Assembly (NCBI RefSeq): GCF_016918765.2
Contig: NZ_CP092104.1
Location: forward strand, 2,356,001 to 2,420,000
Direction of reading: 5' to 3'
Source of the DNA: Flagellatimonas centrodinii
GTDB taxonomy: Bacteria; Pseudomonadota; Gammaproteobacteria; Nevskiales; Nevskiaceae
DNA length: 64,000 nt
Part shown: positions 36,052 to 43,814 of the stretch, in pieces
Layout: each line of letters begins with the position of its first letter
Position numbering within the stretch: the stretch's first letter is position 1
Position numbers and translations under genes: made by a program
The notes under the pieces: generated by a model
Databases searched by the model: none
What the model was told of the DNA's origin: nothing
Seen by the model: the letters and a program-made list of their open reading frames with translations, nothing else

Positions 36052-37236
36052 ATGAAACTCAAGTCAAACCATCTGGACCTGTTACTGCTGGCAGCACCGA
36101 TCACGGTGTCGGCCGTACATCTATACCTGCTGTTTGCCACCCATGAGCCCGGATGGATCTATCTCAGTGGTGCGGCCCTGGTGGTGAGCTGGGCGATGGC
36201 CTATCTGTTCCGATTCCAGATGACGCAGCCGACCGCCGCGCAGACCGCTGCGCTGGACGCGAGCACTGCGCTGGTCGACGAGATGCGCGAGTTTGTGACC
36301 GATGAGATCGGGGGCACACGCAAGGAAATCGAACGCGCGAGGGGGCTGGTCAGCGATGCGGTGCGGCGTCTGGCACAGAGCTTCGAGCGGATGAACGGCG
36401 AGTCACGGAGTCAGGCCGAGTTGATGGGTCGGGTGTTGGAGCGCCGCGATGGCGAGCCGGGCCAGGGCGGCGTACGCCAGTTTGCCGACGATGCCCGTAG
36501 CCTGATGGAGCGCATGTCCACCGCGCTGTCCCAGGTCAGCAGTCAGTCCGGTGCCACGGTCAGCCAGATCGATGGCATGGCGCAGAAGCTCGACGGCATG
36601 TTCGTGTTGCTGGAAGACGTCAAGACCATTGCCGACCAGACCAACCTATTGGCACTCAATGCCGCCATCGAGGCCGCTCGGGCGGGCGAGGCGGGACGCG
36701 GATTTGCCGTGGTCGCCGACGAGGTGCGTTCGCTGTCGCAGCGGTCAAACACCTTCAATGAGCAGATCCGCCGGCTGGCGGTGGATGCCAAGGAAGCGGT
36801 GTCGTCGGTGCGGGTTGCGGTCGCCGCCATGAGTCAGCGCGACGGTAGCCTCAGCGAAGAGGCCCAGAGCGGCACCACCCGCCTGATCGGCCATGTACAA
36901 GCGATTCACAACACCCTCAGTGAGACGCTCAACGAGGCCCAGTCGTCGACAAAGCGGATCGGTCAATCGGTCGCTGAAGCGGTGCGTTCGCTGCAGTTCG
37001 AAGATATCTCGACCCAGGCGCTGGGCGCCGCCGAAGTACATCTCAAACGTCTTGAGGACATCGAGCATGAAACCCGTGCTCTCGATGCGCTTCGACTCAA
37101 GGGGGGCAAGGACTGCGTGCCCGAGCTGGAGCGCTTGACCCAGCGCGTGCGCGAAGTACGCGGGCGGGTCGCGGTGCCCCCCCACAAGCCGGTGTCCCAG
37201 GTCGCAATGCAGGTGGGCGAGGTCGAGTTGTTCTGA
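36052..37236 (+). CDS. Methyl-accepting protein with minimal membrane anchor
   Basis: The 394-residue protein has two N-terminal membrane segments (about 9-27 and 34-53) with only a few periplasmic residues between them, no PAS or HAMP domain, and a short MCP signalling region ([32 protein letters not shown]). It ends in VELF. With so little periplasmic sequence it cannot bind a ligand outside the cell in the usual way; it may sense membrane state or need a partner. It has its own sigma-28 promoter. Confidence 0.85.
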   Translation: MKLKSNHLDLLLLAAPITVSAVHLYLLFATHEPGWIYLSGAALVVSWAMAYLFRFQMTQPTAAQTAALDASTALVDEMREFVTDEIGGTRKEIERARGLVSDAVRRLAQSFERMNGESRSQAELMGRVLERRDGEPGQGGVRQFADDARSLMERMSTALSQVSSQSGATVSQIDGMAQKLDGMFVLLEDVKTIADQTNLLALNAAIEAARAGEAGRGFAVVADEVRSLSQRSNTFNEQIRRLAVDAKEAVSSVRVAVAAMSQRDGSLSEEAQSGTTRLIGHVQAIHNTLSETLNEAQSSTKRIGQSVAEAVRSLQFEDISTQALGAAEVHLKRLEDIEHETRALDALRLKGGKDCVPELERLTQRVREVRGRVAVPPHKPVSQVAMQVGEVELF

Positions 37237-37339
37237 GCCCCGGTGGCGCGAGCGGTCGGCCACCGCGCTCCGCCTGTCGCTCGGCCGATTGACTTCTGGC
37301 GGCGGGACGTCAGGCTGGGTCGGACTACCGGAGTTCACC

Positions 37340-39475
37340 ATGCCCCCAGCCGAAAGCTCGCTTGAATCGCCCGCGTTGTTCGCGGGCGTTGCCCTGCAGG
37401 CCGTGGCCGAGAGGGCCGGCTTTGGGGTCTGGGGCCTGGATAGCGACGGTCAGGTGGTCTACCGCAATGCGGTGGCGGCGCGATTGATCGGCGCCGGTCG
37501 CCACATCCACCCGGACGACCGCGCCAGCGTCGATGCGGCCCGCCATGGTTTGCAGGCGCCTGGTGATCACTACCACCTCATCTACCGCATGCGGGACGCC
37601 CAGGGTCAGGTGTTCTGGCTGGAGGAGACGGCAGTGGAAACGCAGCCCTCGGCCGACGGCCTGGTGGTGGTCGGATCGGTGGTGGATATCACGGCACAGC
37701 TGACCACCGAGCAACGGCTGTCGGATGCGCTGCAACGTACCGAAGGCATCCTGCGGACCGCAACAGATGCGATCGTGACCGTCGACGAACGGCGGCATCT
37801 GGTGTCGTTCAACCATGCCGCCGAGCGGCTGTTCGGCATCGCTGCTGCCGAGGTCCTTGGGCGACCGCTGGCGTGCTGGCTGCGGCCTCCAGCCGGCGCC
37901 GAGCCGGCACCCGACCTGTGGTCGCCGCAGACCGGAACGACCGAGATGCGGGTAGCGCATCAAGGCGGCAGCATGATTCCGGTGGCGGTATCGGTGTCCT
38001 CGTTGACGCTGCGCGGCGGTGTGCTGCACACCCTGATCCTGCGTGATATCCGTGACAGCCTGCGCGCACAACAGCGGCTTGAGGCCGCCGAGGCGCGGCA
38101 GCGGCTTGCGCTGCAAGCAGCGGGCATGGGCGTCTGGCAGCTCGACCCCGATAGCGGTCGGTTACGTGTGAGTGACGAAGCCTGCGCGGTCTTCGGCGAC
38201 CCGGCTCCGCAGACGCTGGAGACGGTCGATCAGCTGTTGCGTGTGGTCCACCCTGCTGACCGCGAGGCCGTGAAGGCTGTCTGGCATGCCGCCGTCGAGG
38301 TCGGACTACCGTTCGAGCATGCCTATCGCATTGTCGATGCCGGCGGCGGTACCCGTTGGATCGGCGAGCGCGGTCGCCGGGTTGATGCACCACACCAGCC
38401 GCGAGTGCTCGCTGTGGTGATGGACATCACCCAGCGCAAGCGATTCGAGACCGATGCCCAGCGATACGCCCAGATTCTGGAAGAGTCTCGCAACGAGATC
38501 TACCTGTTTGCCCCTGATACCTTGCAGTTCGTCATGGTCAACAAGCCGGCCCGCAGCAACCTCGGATACGGGATCGAAGAGTTGCGTACGCTGACCCCGC
38601 TGACACTGAAGCCCGAGTACACCGAAGCGGTCTTTCGCCAGATGATCGCACCGCTTCAGCAGGGACGGGTGTCCGAGCTGCGCTTCGAGACGGTGCATCG
38701 CCGCAAGGATGGCAGTCACTATCCGGTGGAGGTGGTGCTGCGCTATTCCGCCTACGATCTCTCGTCGGTGTTCGTGGCCACCATTCTGGATACCAGTGAG
38801 CGGCGCGACCGTGAACATCGATTGGAGACGCTCGCCGAGCGGTTGCGGGTATTGTCTGAGCAGTTGGTGCAGGTGCAGGAGCATGAGCGGCGGCACCTGG
38901 CGCGTGAGCTGCATGACGAGATCGGGCAGCAGCTGACGGCTGGGCTGATGCGGGTGCGCGATCCGACGGTCCGCCTGTCGGCAGCGCTACGGCGTGATCT
39001 CGGCGAGCGCTTCAATGCGCTGATCGAACAGGTGCGCAACCTGTCGCTGGATCTGCGGCCGGCGGTGCTTGACGACCTGGGTCTGGCGCCGGCACTGCGC
39101 TGGTACGCCGAGCGCCAGGCGGCACTCGGACGCCTGCAGCTCGAAATGCAGTTGTCGCCGCCGGCGGACCGACCCTCGCCGGAAGTGGAGACGGCCCTGT
39201 TTCGTATTGCCCAGGAGGCGATGACCAACGTCCTTCGGCACGCCGGCGCTGAACGCCTGCGGTTGTCGCTGACGCTGGAGGGCCAGCGCCTGCAGCTGGT
39301 GATCGAGGATGACGGTCGTGGCTTTGATCCGGCCAAATTGCCGCCGGTGACCGAACGCCATTTCGGACTGCTTGGCATGCATGAGCGGGCCCGGCTGCTG
39401 GGCGGCGACGTGCAGGTGACCAGCCTCGCCGGCGAGGGCACTCGGGTCGCGGCCTGGGTGCCGTTGAACCCCTAG
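37340..39475 (+). CDS. PAS-domain histidine kinase (NarL-type)
   Basis: The 711-residue soluble kinase has about four PAS domains (roughly 20-125, 130-245, 250-370, 375-495), a HisKA_3 dimerisation domain with phospho-acceptor His525 in RELHDEIGQQL, and an HATPase domain (VLRHAGAERLRL, VIEDDGRGFDP, FGLLGMHERARLLGGDV). HisKA_3 kinases usually pair with NarL/LuxR-type response regulators, but none is adjacent. There is no membrane segment, so it senses an internal signal. The start is the ATG after CCGGAGTTCACC. Confidence 0.9.
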   Translation: MPPAESSLESPALFAGVALQAVAERAGFGVWGLDSDGQVVYRNAVAARLIGAGRHIHPDDRASVDAARHGLQAPGDHYHLIYRMRDAQGQVFWLEETAVETQPSADGLVVVGSVVDITAQLTTEQRLSDALQRTEGILRTATDAIVTVDERRHLVSFNHAAERLFGIAAAEVLGRPLACWLRPPAGAEPAPDLWSPQTGTTEMRVAHQGGSMIPVAVSVSSLTLRGGVLHTLILRDIRDSLRAQQRLEAAEARQRLALQAAGMGVWQLDPDSGRLRVSDEACAVFGDPAPQTLETVDQLLRVVHPADREAVKAVWHAAVEVGLPFEHAYRIVDAGGGTRWIGERGRRVDAPHQPRVLAVVMDITQRKRFETDAQRYAQILEESRNEIYLFAPDTLQFVMVNKPARSNLGYGIEELRTLTPLTLKPEYTEAVFRQMIAPLQQGRVSELRFETVHRRKDGSHYPVEVVLRYSAYDLSSVFVATILDTSERRDREHRLETLAERLRVLSEQLVQVQEHERRHLARELHDEIGQQLTAGLMRVRDPTVRLSAALRRDLGERFNALIEQVRNLSLDLRPAVLDDLGLAPALRWYAERQAALGRLQLEMQLSPPADRPSPEVETALFRIAQEAMTNVLRHAGAERLRLSLTLEGQRLQLVIEDDGRGFDPAKLPPVTERHFGLLGMHERARLLGGDVQVTSLAGEGTRVAAWVPLNP

Positions 39476-39490
39476 CGTCGGCCCTCGCCG

Positions 39491-39778
39491 TCAGCCGCGG
39501 CGGGAGTACACCAGGGTATTCGAGACCGGTTCCAGTGCGCGCTGTAGCCGAGCGGTCGACTGCAGTCGCAGGCGGGCCATCTCGGCCAGTTGGCGCCCGC
39601 GTTGGCGCAGACGTTCCAGGGTGTCGGCGGCGGGCATGGGCCGTGCCTGTGCCAAGGCTGCCAACGCGCGCCGTAGTGCCCCAATGGCTGCTTCGATAGC
39701 CGCCGGATCGCGTAGCAGTGCGCGTTCCAGGGCATCAAGTGCCGCTACCACGGCGGGCGGTGTCGCTAGAGTGTCCAC
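39491..39778 (-). CDS. flgN: FlgN-like export chaperone
   Basis: This 95-residue all-helical protein (ALLRDPAAIEAAIGALRRAL, LRLQSTARLQRALEPV, ends VYSRRG) is consistent with FlgN, the chaperone for hook-associated proteins FlgK and FlgL. Sequence conservation in the family is low; the call rests on overlap with flgM by 13 bases, as in the flgMN pair, and on length. FlgK and FlgL are encoded in the same window. Confidence 0.75.
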   Translation of the reverse strand: MDTLATPPAVVAALDALERALLRDPAAIEAAIGALRRALAALAQARPMPAADTLERLRQRGRQLAEMARLRLQSTARLQRALEPVSNTLVYSRRG

Positions 39779-40032
39779 TGCAGCAACCGGTCGGCAATTT
39801 GCTCGGCGTTGACCGCGTAACGTCCTTCCTGCACGGCCAGACGCAGACTGGCGACGCGCGGCTCGTCTGTGGGGACCTGACGGTCGGTCGGTGACTGCGG
39901 GGCGCGTGCGGCATCCGACAGCGACAGTGCGCTGCTGGCGGTCACCGGCACCGGCGGCTCTCCGCCTGCAGGCGTACGGGCCGGCACCACGGATCGGACA
40001 GCGGACAGGGGCGGTGGGGTGGTGACTTTCAT
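39766..40032 (-). CDS. flgM: FlgM, anti-sigma-28 factor
   Basis: The 88-residue protein has the FlgM C-terminal pattern VASLRLAVQEGRYAVNAEQIADRLLQ. It binds FliA until export through the completed hook. The ATG is chosen because a perfect sigma-28 promoter lies 26 bases upstream. FlgM and FliA together give the checkpoint for late genes. Confidence 0.9.
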   Translation of the reverse strand: MKVTTPPPLSAVRSVVPARTPAGGEPPVPVTASSALSLSDAARAPQSPTDRQVPTDEPRVASLRLAVQEGRYAVNAEQIADRLLQWTL

Positions 40033-40058
40033 GGCGGATATCCGGTTCAGTTGCCGCC

Positions 40059-40085
40059 CTATCGGCGGCCGCCGGAAAAACTTTA
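40059..40085 (-). promoter_or_regulatory. Sigma-28 promoter of flgM
   Basis: On the minus strand TAAAGTTT (40085-40078), an 11-base spacer and GCCGATAG (40066-40059) match the FliA consensus at nearly every base. It is the best sigma-28 site in the window and puts FlgM under the control of the factor it inhibits. Confidence 0.92.
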
Positions 40086-40168
40086 GCGTTGGCGTCGGGA
40101 AGTCGTCGTTTGCGACCCTTGGTCGATCCGGTGCATCGTGAACAAGACCACCCCTGAAGGAGCTTTCC

Positions 40169-40582
40169 ATGAATCGAACCCTTTCCGCGCTAGCCGCAGG
40201 CCTGATACTGAGCCTGTCCGCCGGGGCTGCGTTGGCGCAGGGCGGTGCGCTCAGCGCCGAACAGCGCGCCCAGATCGAGGCCCGGTGTGCTGAAAACCCC
40301 GAACGCTGCGAGAAGATGAAGGCGCGATTGGATGCGGCCCGCGAGCGCTGTGCGGCTGATCCGGCGCGCTGTGAAGAGGTAAAGGCCGAACGGCGCGAGA
40401 AGTGGGCAGACCGCAAGGCCGCCTGCGAGGCCGACCCGGCGGCTTGCGAGGCGCGCAAGGCCGAGCTTCGGCAGAAGCGCGACAAAATGAAGGCGGCCTG
40501 TGATGCCGATCCTGCGGCCTGTGAAGCGCGCAAGGCCGAACTGCGTGAGAAGTGGGAGGCCCGCCAGGCACAGCAGCCGTAA
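40169..40582 (+). CDS. Secreted helical protein with four CX6C repeats
   Basis: The 137-residue product has a signal peptide (LAAGLILSLSAGAALAQG) and four charged helical repeats, each with two cysteines six residues apart (CAENPERC, CAADPARC, CEADPAAC, CDADPAAC). The repeat lengths are 21, 25 and 25 residues. A strong ribosome binding site (AAGGAGCTTTCC) precedes the ATG. The pattern suggests disulfide-linked helical hairpins in the periplasm, an inference. It lies between the minus-strand flgM and flgA genes, facing against them. No known function. Confidence 0.8.
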   Translation: MNRTLSALAAGLILSLSAGAALAQGGALSAEQRAQIEARCAENPERCEKMKARLDAARERCAADPARCEEVKAERREKWADRKAACEADPAACEARKAELRQKRDKMKAACDADPAACEARKAELREKWEARQAQQP

Positions 40583-40622
40583 AGTCCCCCGGGGTGTTCG
40601 GTGGCGGCAGTCCCGCGACCGT

Positions 40623-41273
40623 TCACCCCGGAATCTCCACCCGGCCAGCATCGCGGACGATTCCCTCCACGCGGTGACCGGAGCGGCTGTTGCGGACTCC
40701 GATCCGGGCGCCTTCGGCGCCGTCACTCAAGGCGGTACCCGGCATGCGGATCTGGACCGGGCCGCGATCCACCACCAGGGTCACCGTGTCGCCGCGGCGG
40801 ATCATCGGCGGGGTGAGCACGTCGCCGGGCGTCAAGACTCGGCCGGCCGGCAGGGCACGCCGCGTTTGCCGACCCACCACCATGGCCTGATCCGTCAGGG
40901 CGCCGTAGCCAAGGCTGGCGCGGGCGCGCGGTTCGGCACGGATATCCTCGGCACCGACCCGCTCCCCGGCCGCTAATGGGCGGGCCAGCACCAGCACCTG
41001 TGCACTGCCTTGGGCCCGTACCGGCACGTATAGCTGCCAGGCCGGCTGGGTGCATCCAACCTGAACCGTTGCCTGCTCGGCCGTCGCCGTGGTCACCTGT
41101 GCCTGCAGTGGCACCGTGCAGGGGGCTACCCGGACACGTGGGTCGAGGCGCGCCTCGCCTTCGGTGAACGGGCTGGCACCGACGGCGGCAGCGCGGATCA
41201 ATGACAGCGTGTCGGCCGCCTGCAGCGACGTGCTCGACAACAGCAGCAAGGCAATGACGGAAAGTGAACGCAT
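40623..41273 (-). CDS. flgA: FlgA, P-ring assembly chaperone
   Basis: FlgA is a periplasmic SAF-domain chaperone for FlgI. The 216-residue protein has a signal peptide (LSVIALLLLSSTSLQA) and the C-terminal motif MIRRGDTVTLVVDRGPVQIR. It is divergent from cheV and separated from flgM by the CX6C gene, unlike the usual adjacent flgAMN order. Confidence 0.93.
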   Translation of the reverse strand: MRSLSVIALLLLSSTSLQAADTLSLIRAAAVGASPFTEGEARLDPRVRVAPCTVPLQAQVTTATAEQATVQVGCTQPAWQLYVPVRAQGSAQVLVLARPLAAGERVGAEDIRAEPRARASLGYGALTDQAMVVGRQTRRALPAGRVLTPGDVLTPPMIRRGDTVTLVVDRGPVQIRMPGTALSDGAEGARIGVRNSRSGHRVEGIVRDAGRVEIPG

Positions 41274-41351
41274 GCGTCATGACCTGCATCTGCGGGGCAC
41301 CGGCGTCCGAGCGGTTGCGTTCGGAGGATGGGCGGTTTCCGACGAAGTCGC

Positions 41352-41378
41352 TCAAGAATTCGCGCATGCCGCCGATAC
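41352..41378 (+). promoter_or_regulatory. Sigma-28 promoter directly before cheV
   Basis: TCAAGAAT (from 41352), 11 bases and GCCGATAC (41371-41378) match the FliA consensus with the exact 19-base distance. The cheV ATG begins only eight bases after the -10, so the predicted transcript would start within a base or two of the ATG and be leaderless. Confidence 0.8.
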
Positions 41379-41385
41379 GCCCTCC

Positions 41386-42288
41386 ATGAGCACCCTCCTG
41401 GATCGTATCGACGAGCAGACCCGCCTGGCCGGCCACAATCGACTGGCCTTGCTCACGTTTTCACTCGGCGACGCGCAGCACTATGCGGTGAACGTCTTCA
41501 AGGTGTTGGAGGTGACCACCGCGGTGCCGATGACGCCGGTGTCCGGCCTGCATCCGCAGGTGCAGGGGCTGGCCGAACTGCGCGGCCAGCTGATGCCGGT
41601 GATTGCGCTGCCAACTGCGTTCGGGCTGGCCCTGCCGGCGCAGCCCTTATGGGTGGTCACCGAATTCAATCGACGCCAGCAGGCCTTCGTGGTCAGCGGA
41701 GTCGAGCGCATCGTGCATGTTGACGTTGCGCATCTGCAGCCGCCCGATGCGACCGAGCGAGCGCGGATCACCGCCCTGGTGGAAACGCCACGGGGCTGGT
41801 TGCACATCCTCGACTTCGAACAGGTGCTCGCGGACATCGTCGGCGAGGCCCATGAGTTGCCCAGTCAATGGCACGGCAAACTCTCTGGCGAGCGGCCGGA
41901 GGTGCTGGTGGTGGATGATTCGGCGGTGGCCCGCGCCCAGCTGCAGCGCACCCTGACTGCGCTGGGTGCAGAACCGATCCTGCTCAGCGACGGCGCCCAA
42001 GCGCTGGCCTGGTTGCAGCAGGCGGCGGACAGTGGCCGCCTGGCCAGGCTGCGGCTGGTGATCTCCGACCTGGAGATGCCGCAGCTCGACGGCTATGCGT
42101 TGACGGCAAGGATCAAGGAAGACCCGCGACTGAAGCATCTGCGGGTGCTGCTGCACAGCTCGCTGTCGGGTCGTTTCAACGCCCAGCTGGTGGCCCGGGT
42201 CGGAGCCGACCGCTTCGTGCCCAAGTTCTCGGCAGAAGAATTGGCGGCCGCGGTCCTCGAGGATCTGGCGCTGCCTGCTGCCGCTTAG
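41386..42288 (+). CDS. cheV: CheV, CheW-receiver coupling protein
   Basis: The 300-residue protein has a CheW domain (HNRLALLTFSLGDAQHYAVN, GLAELRGQLMPVI) and a receiver domain ([14 protein letters not shown], phospho-acceptor Asp228 in ISDLEMPQLDG). CheV couples receptors to CheA and adapts them. The start is the conserved family N-terminus (MSTLLDRIDEQTRLAG) although the sigma-28 -10 lies just upstream. CheR, which often follows cheV in related gammaproteobacteria, is absent; flgB follows. Confidence 0.93.
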   Translation: MSTLLDRIDEQTRLAGHNRLALLTFSLGDAQHYAVNVFKVLEVTTAVPMTPVSGLHPQVQGLAELRGQLMPVIALPTAFGLALPAQPLWVVTEFNRRQQAFVVSGVERIVHVDVAHLQPPDATERARITALVETPRGWLHILDFEQVLADIVGEAHELPSQWHGKLSGERPEVLVVDDSAVARAQLQRTLTALGAEPILLSDGAQALAWLQQAADSGRLARLRLVISDLEMPQLDGYALTARIKEDPRLKHLRVLLHSSLSGRFNAQLVARVGADRFVPKFSAEELAAAVLEDLALPAAA

Positions 42289-42366
42289 CGGCCGCAACGG
42301 ACCGCTCGCGACCGGGGACACCGGCGATTGCAGGGCAGAGCTCAACCACCGGCACAGGAGCCGAGG

Positions 42367-42720
42367 ATGAGCCAACCTCTCAACATGCAGCGTGTTTTCG
42401 GTGTTCACGAGCCGGCCCTGGCCTTGCACGCCCGCCGACTGGAGCTGATCACCGGCAACCTTGCCAATGCCGACACCCCGGGCTACGTGCCGCGGGACCT
42501 CGATTTCGCCAAGGCCCTCACGGCCGCGGGCGATACCCCGCTCGACTTCGAGGCCGCGCAATTTGAACGTTACGCGAGCCAGCCGTCAGTGGATGGCAAC
42601 CGGGTCGACCTGCCACGCGAACAGGCAGCGTTTGCCGACGCTGCCCTGCACTACCAGGCCAGTCTCAACTTCCTTGAATCCCGGGTGCGCGGTCTGCTGA
42701 CCGCCATCACAGGGCAATAG
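42367..42720 (+). CDS. flgB: FlgB, proximal rod protein
   Basis: The 117-residue rod protein has the N-terminal motif LITGNLANADTPGYVPRDLDF and the C-terminal SLNFLESRVRGLLTAI. It forms the proximal rod with FlgC and FlgF. AGGAGCCGAGG precedes the ATG. No sigma-54 site with proper spacing is found upstream. Confidence 0.94.
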   Translation: MSQPLNMQRVFGVHEPALALHARRLELITGNLANADTPGYVPRDLDFAKALTAAGDTPLDFEAAQFERYASQPSVDGNRVDLPREQAAFADAALHYQASLNFLESRVRGLLTAITGQ

Positions 42721-42731
42721 GGCGCGATGCC

Positions 42732-43136
42732 ATGAGCAGCTTCCGCCTCTTCGATATCGCCGGTAGCGCCATGGCGGCGCAGTCGGTCCGGCTCAACACG
42801 GTGGCCTCCAACCTGGCCAATGCCGATTCCGTCGCCAGCAGTCCGGAAGCCGCGTACCGGGCGCGCATGCCGGAGTTCCGCACGGTGATGGACGCGCAGG
42901 GGATGGCCGGTGTCGAGGTCACCCGGATCGCCGAGTCAACCCGGCCCGCCGAGGCCCGCTATCAGCCCGGGCACCCGATGGCAGATGCCGATGGCTATGT
43001 CTACGCCCCGGCGATCAACCCGGTGGAGGAGATGGTCAACCTGATGTCTTCCAGCCGCAGCTACCAATCCAGTGTCGAGGCGATGAACACCGCCAAGGAG
43101 TTGATGATGCGAACCCTCAACATGGGGCGTAACTGA
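42732..43136 (+). CDS. flgC: FlgC, proximal rod protein
   Basis: The 134-residue protein has the FlgC patterns FDIAGSAMAAQSVRLNTVAS, NLANADSVA, YVYAPAINPVEEMVNLMSSS and RSYQSSVEAMNTAKELMMRT. It joins FlgB in the rod. Its stop overlaps flgD by one base. Confidence 0.96.
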   Translation: MSSFRLFDIAGSAMAAQSVRLNTVASNLANADSVASSPEAAYRARMPEFRTVMDAQGMAGVEVTRIAESTRPAEARYQPGHPMADADGYVYAPAINPVEEMVNLMSSSRSYQSSVEAMNTAKELMMRTLNMGRN

Positions 43137-43786
43137 TGGACGCCGTCAGCGCGCTCCGCGGCGCCACCCAAAGCGCGGGCACCCAGCAGCAGTCGCTGGG
43201 GCAGGGCGAGTTCATGCAGCTGATGCTGGCACAGTTCAATGCCCAGAACCCGCTGGAGCCGATGGCCAACACCGAATTTCTCGGCCAGCTGGCGCAGTTC
43301 TCGGTGGTCGCCGGGGTCCAGCAACTGGACGACAGCTTTCAGGCGCTGGCAGGCCGCATGAATGCCGATCAGGTGCTGCAGGGGGCCGCCCTGCTTGGCA
43401 AGCCGGTACAGCGCATCGCCGACATCCTGAAGTGGGACGGCGGCGCGCCCGATGCGTTCTCGCTGGTCATCGAACCGGGCACCACCCGGGTCGAAGTGGA
43501 CGTGCTCGACGCCAACGGCGTGCGGGTGGCACAGCTGCGCCAGGACACACCCGAGAGCGGCACCCTGCGGTTGGCCTGGGACGGCACCCGCAGCAATGGC
43601 GAGGCTGCCCCCCATGGCACCTATTTCCTCCAGGCCCGTGCCGTGAGTGGCGATACCACCACCGCATTGGCACCCCGCAGTGAAGCGACGGTGAGTGCCG
43701 TCATCCCCAGTGCCAGCGGTCTGCTGCTGGAACTGGATGACGGCAGCACGGTTGGCCTCACCGACATTCTTCAGATCCGCGCCTGA
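43136..43786 (+). CDS. flgD: FlgD, hook cap protein
   Basis: The 216-residue protein has the N-terminal GQGEFMQLMLAQFNAQNPLE and hook-cap Tudor/FlgD Ig-like domains with AWDGTRSNGEAAPHGTYFLQ. It caps the growing hook and is later replaced by FlgK. Length is normal. Confidence 0.95.
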   Translation: MDAVSALRGATQSAGTQQQSLGQGEFMQLMLAQFNAQNPLEPMANTEFLGQLAQFSVVAGVQQLDDSFQALAGRMNADQVLQGAALLGKPVQRIADILKWDGGAPDAFSLVIEPGTTRVEVDVLDANGVRVAQLRQDTPESGTLRLAWDGTRSNGEAAPHGTYFLQARAVSGDTTTALAPRSEATVSAVIPSASGLLLELDDGSTVGLTDILQIRA

Positions 43787-43814
43787 ACGCGCACCGTTTG
43801 ACCAGGAGACTTCC

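Noticed and set aside
37245-37270. GGTGGC/GCCACC hairpin after the second receptor gene
   Set aside because: Short stem, GC-rich loop and no T-run; not enough for a terminator.
37283-37290. GCCGATTG before the PAS histidine kinase as a sigma-28 -10
   Set aside because: No TCAAG or TAAA-like -35 at the proper distance.
42311-42332. Possible sigma-54 site (GGGGACACCGGCGATTGC) before flgB
   Set aside because: No GG occurs at the required distance before GC; spacing is one base off, and TGGCAC is not matched.
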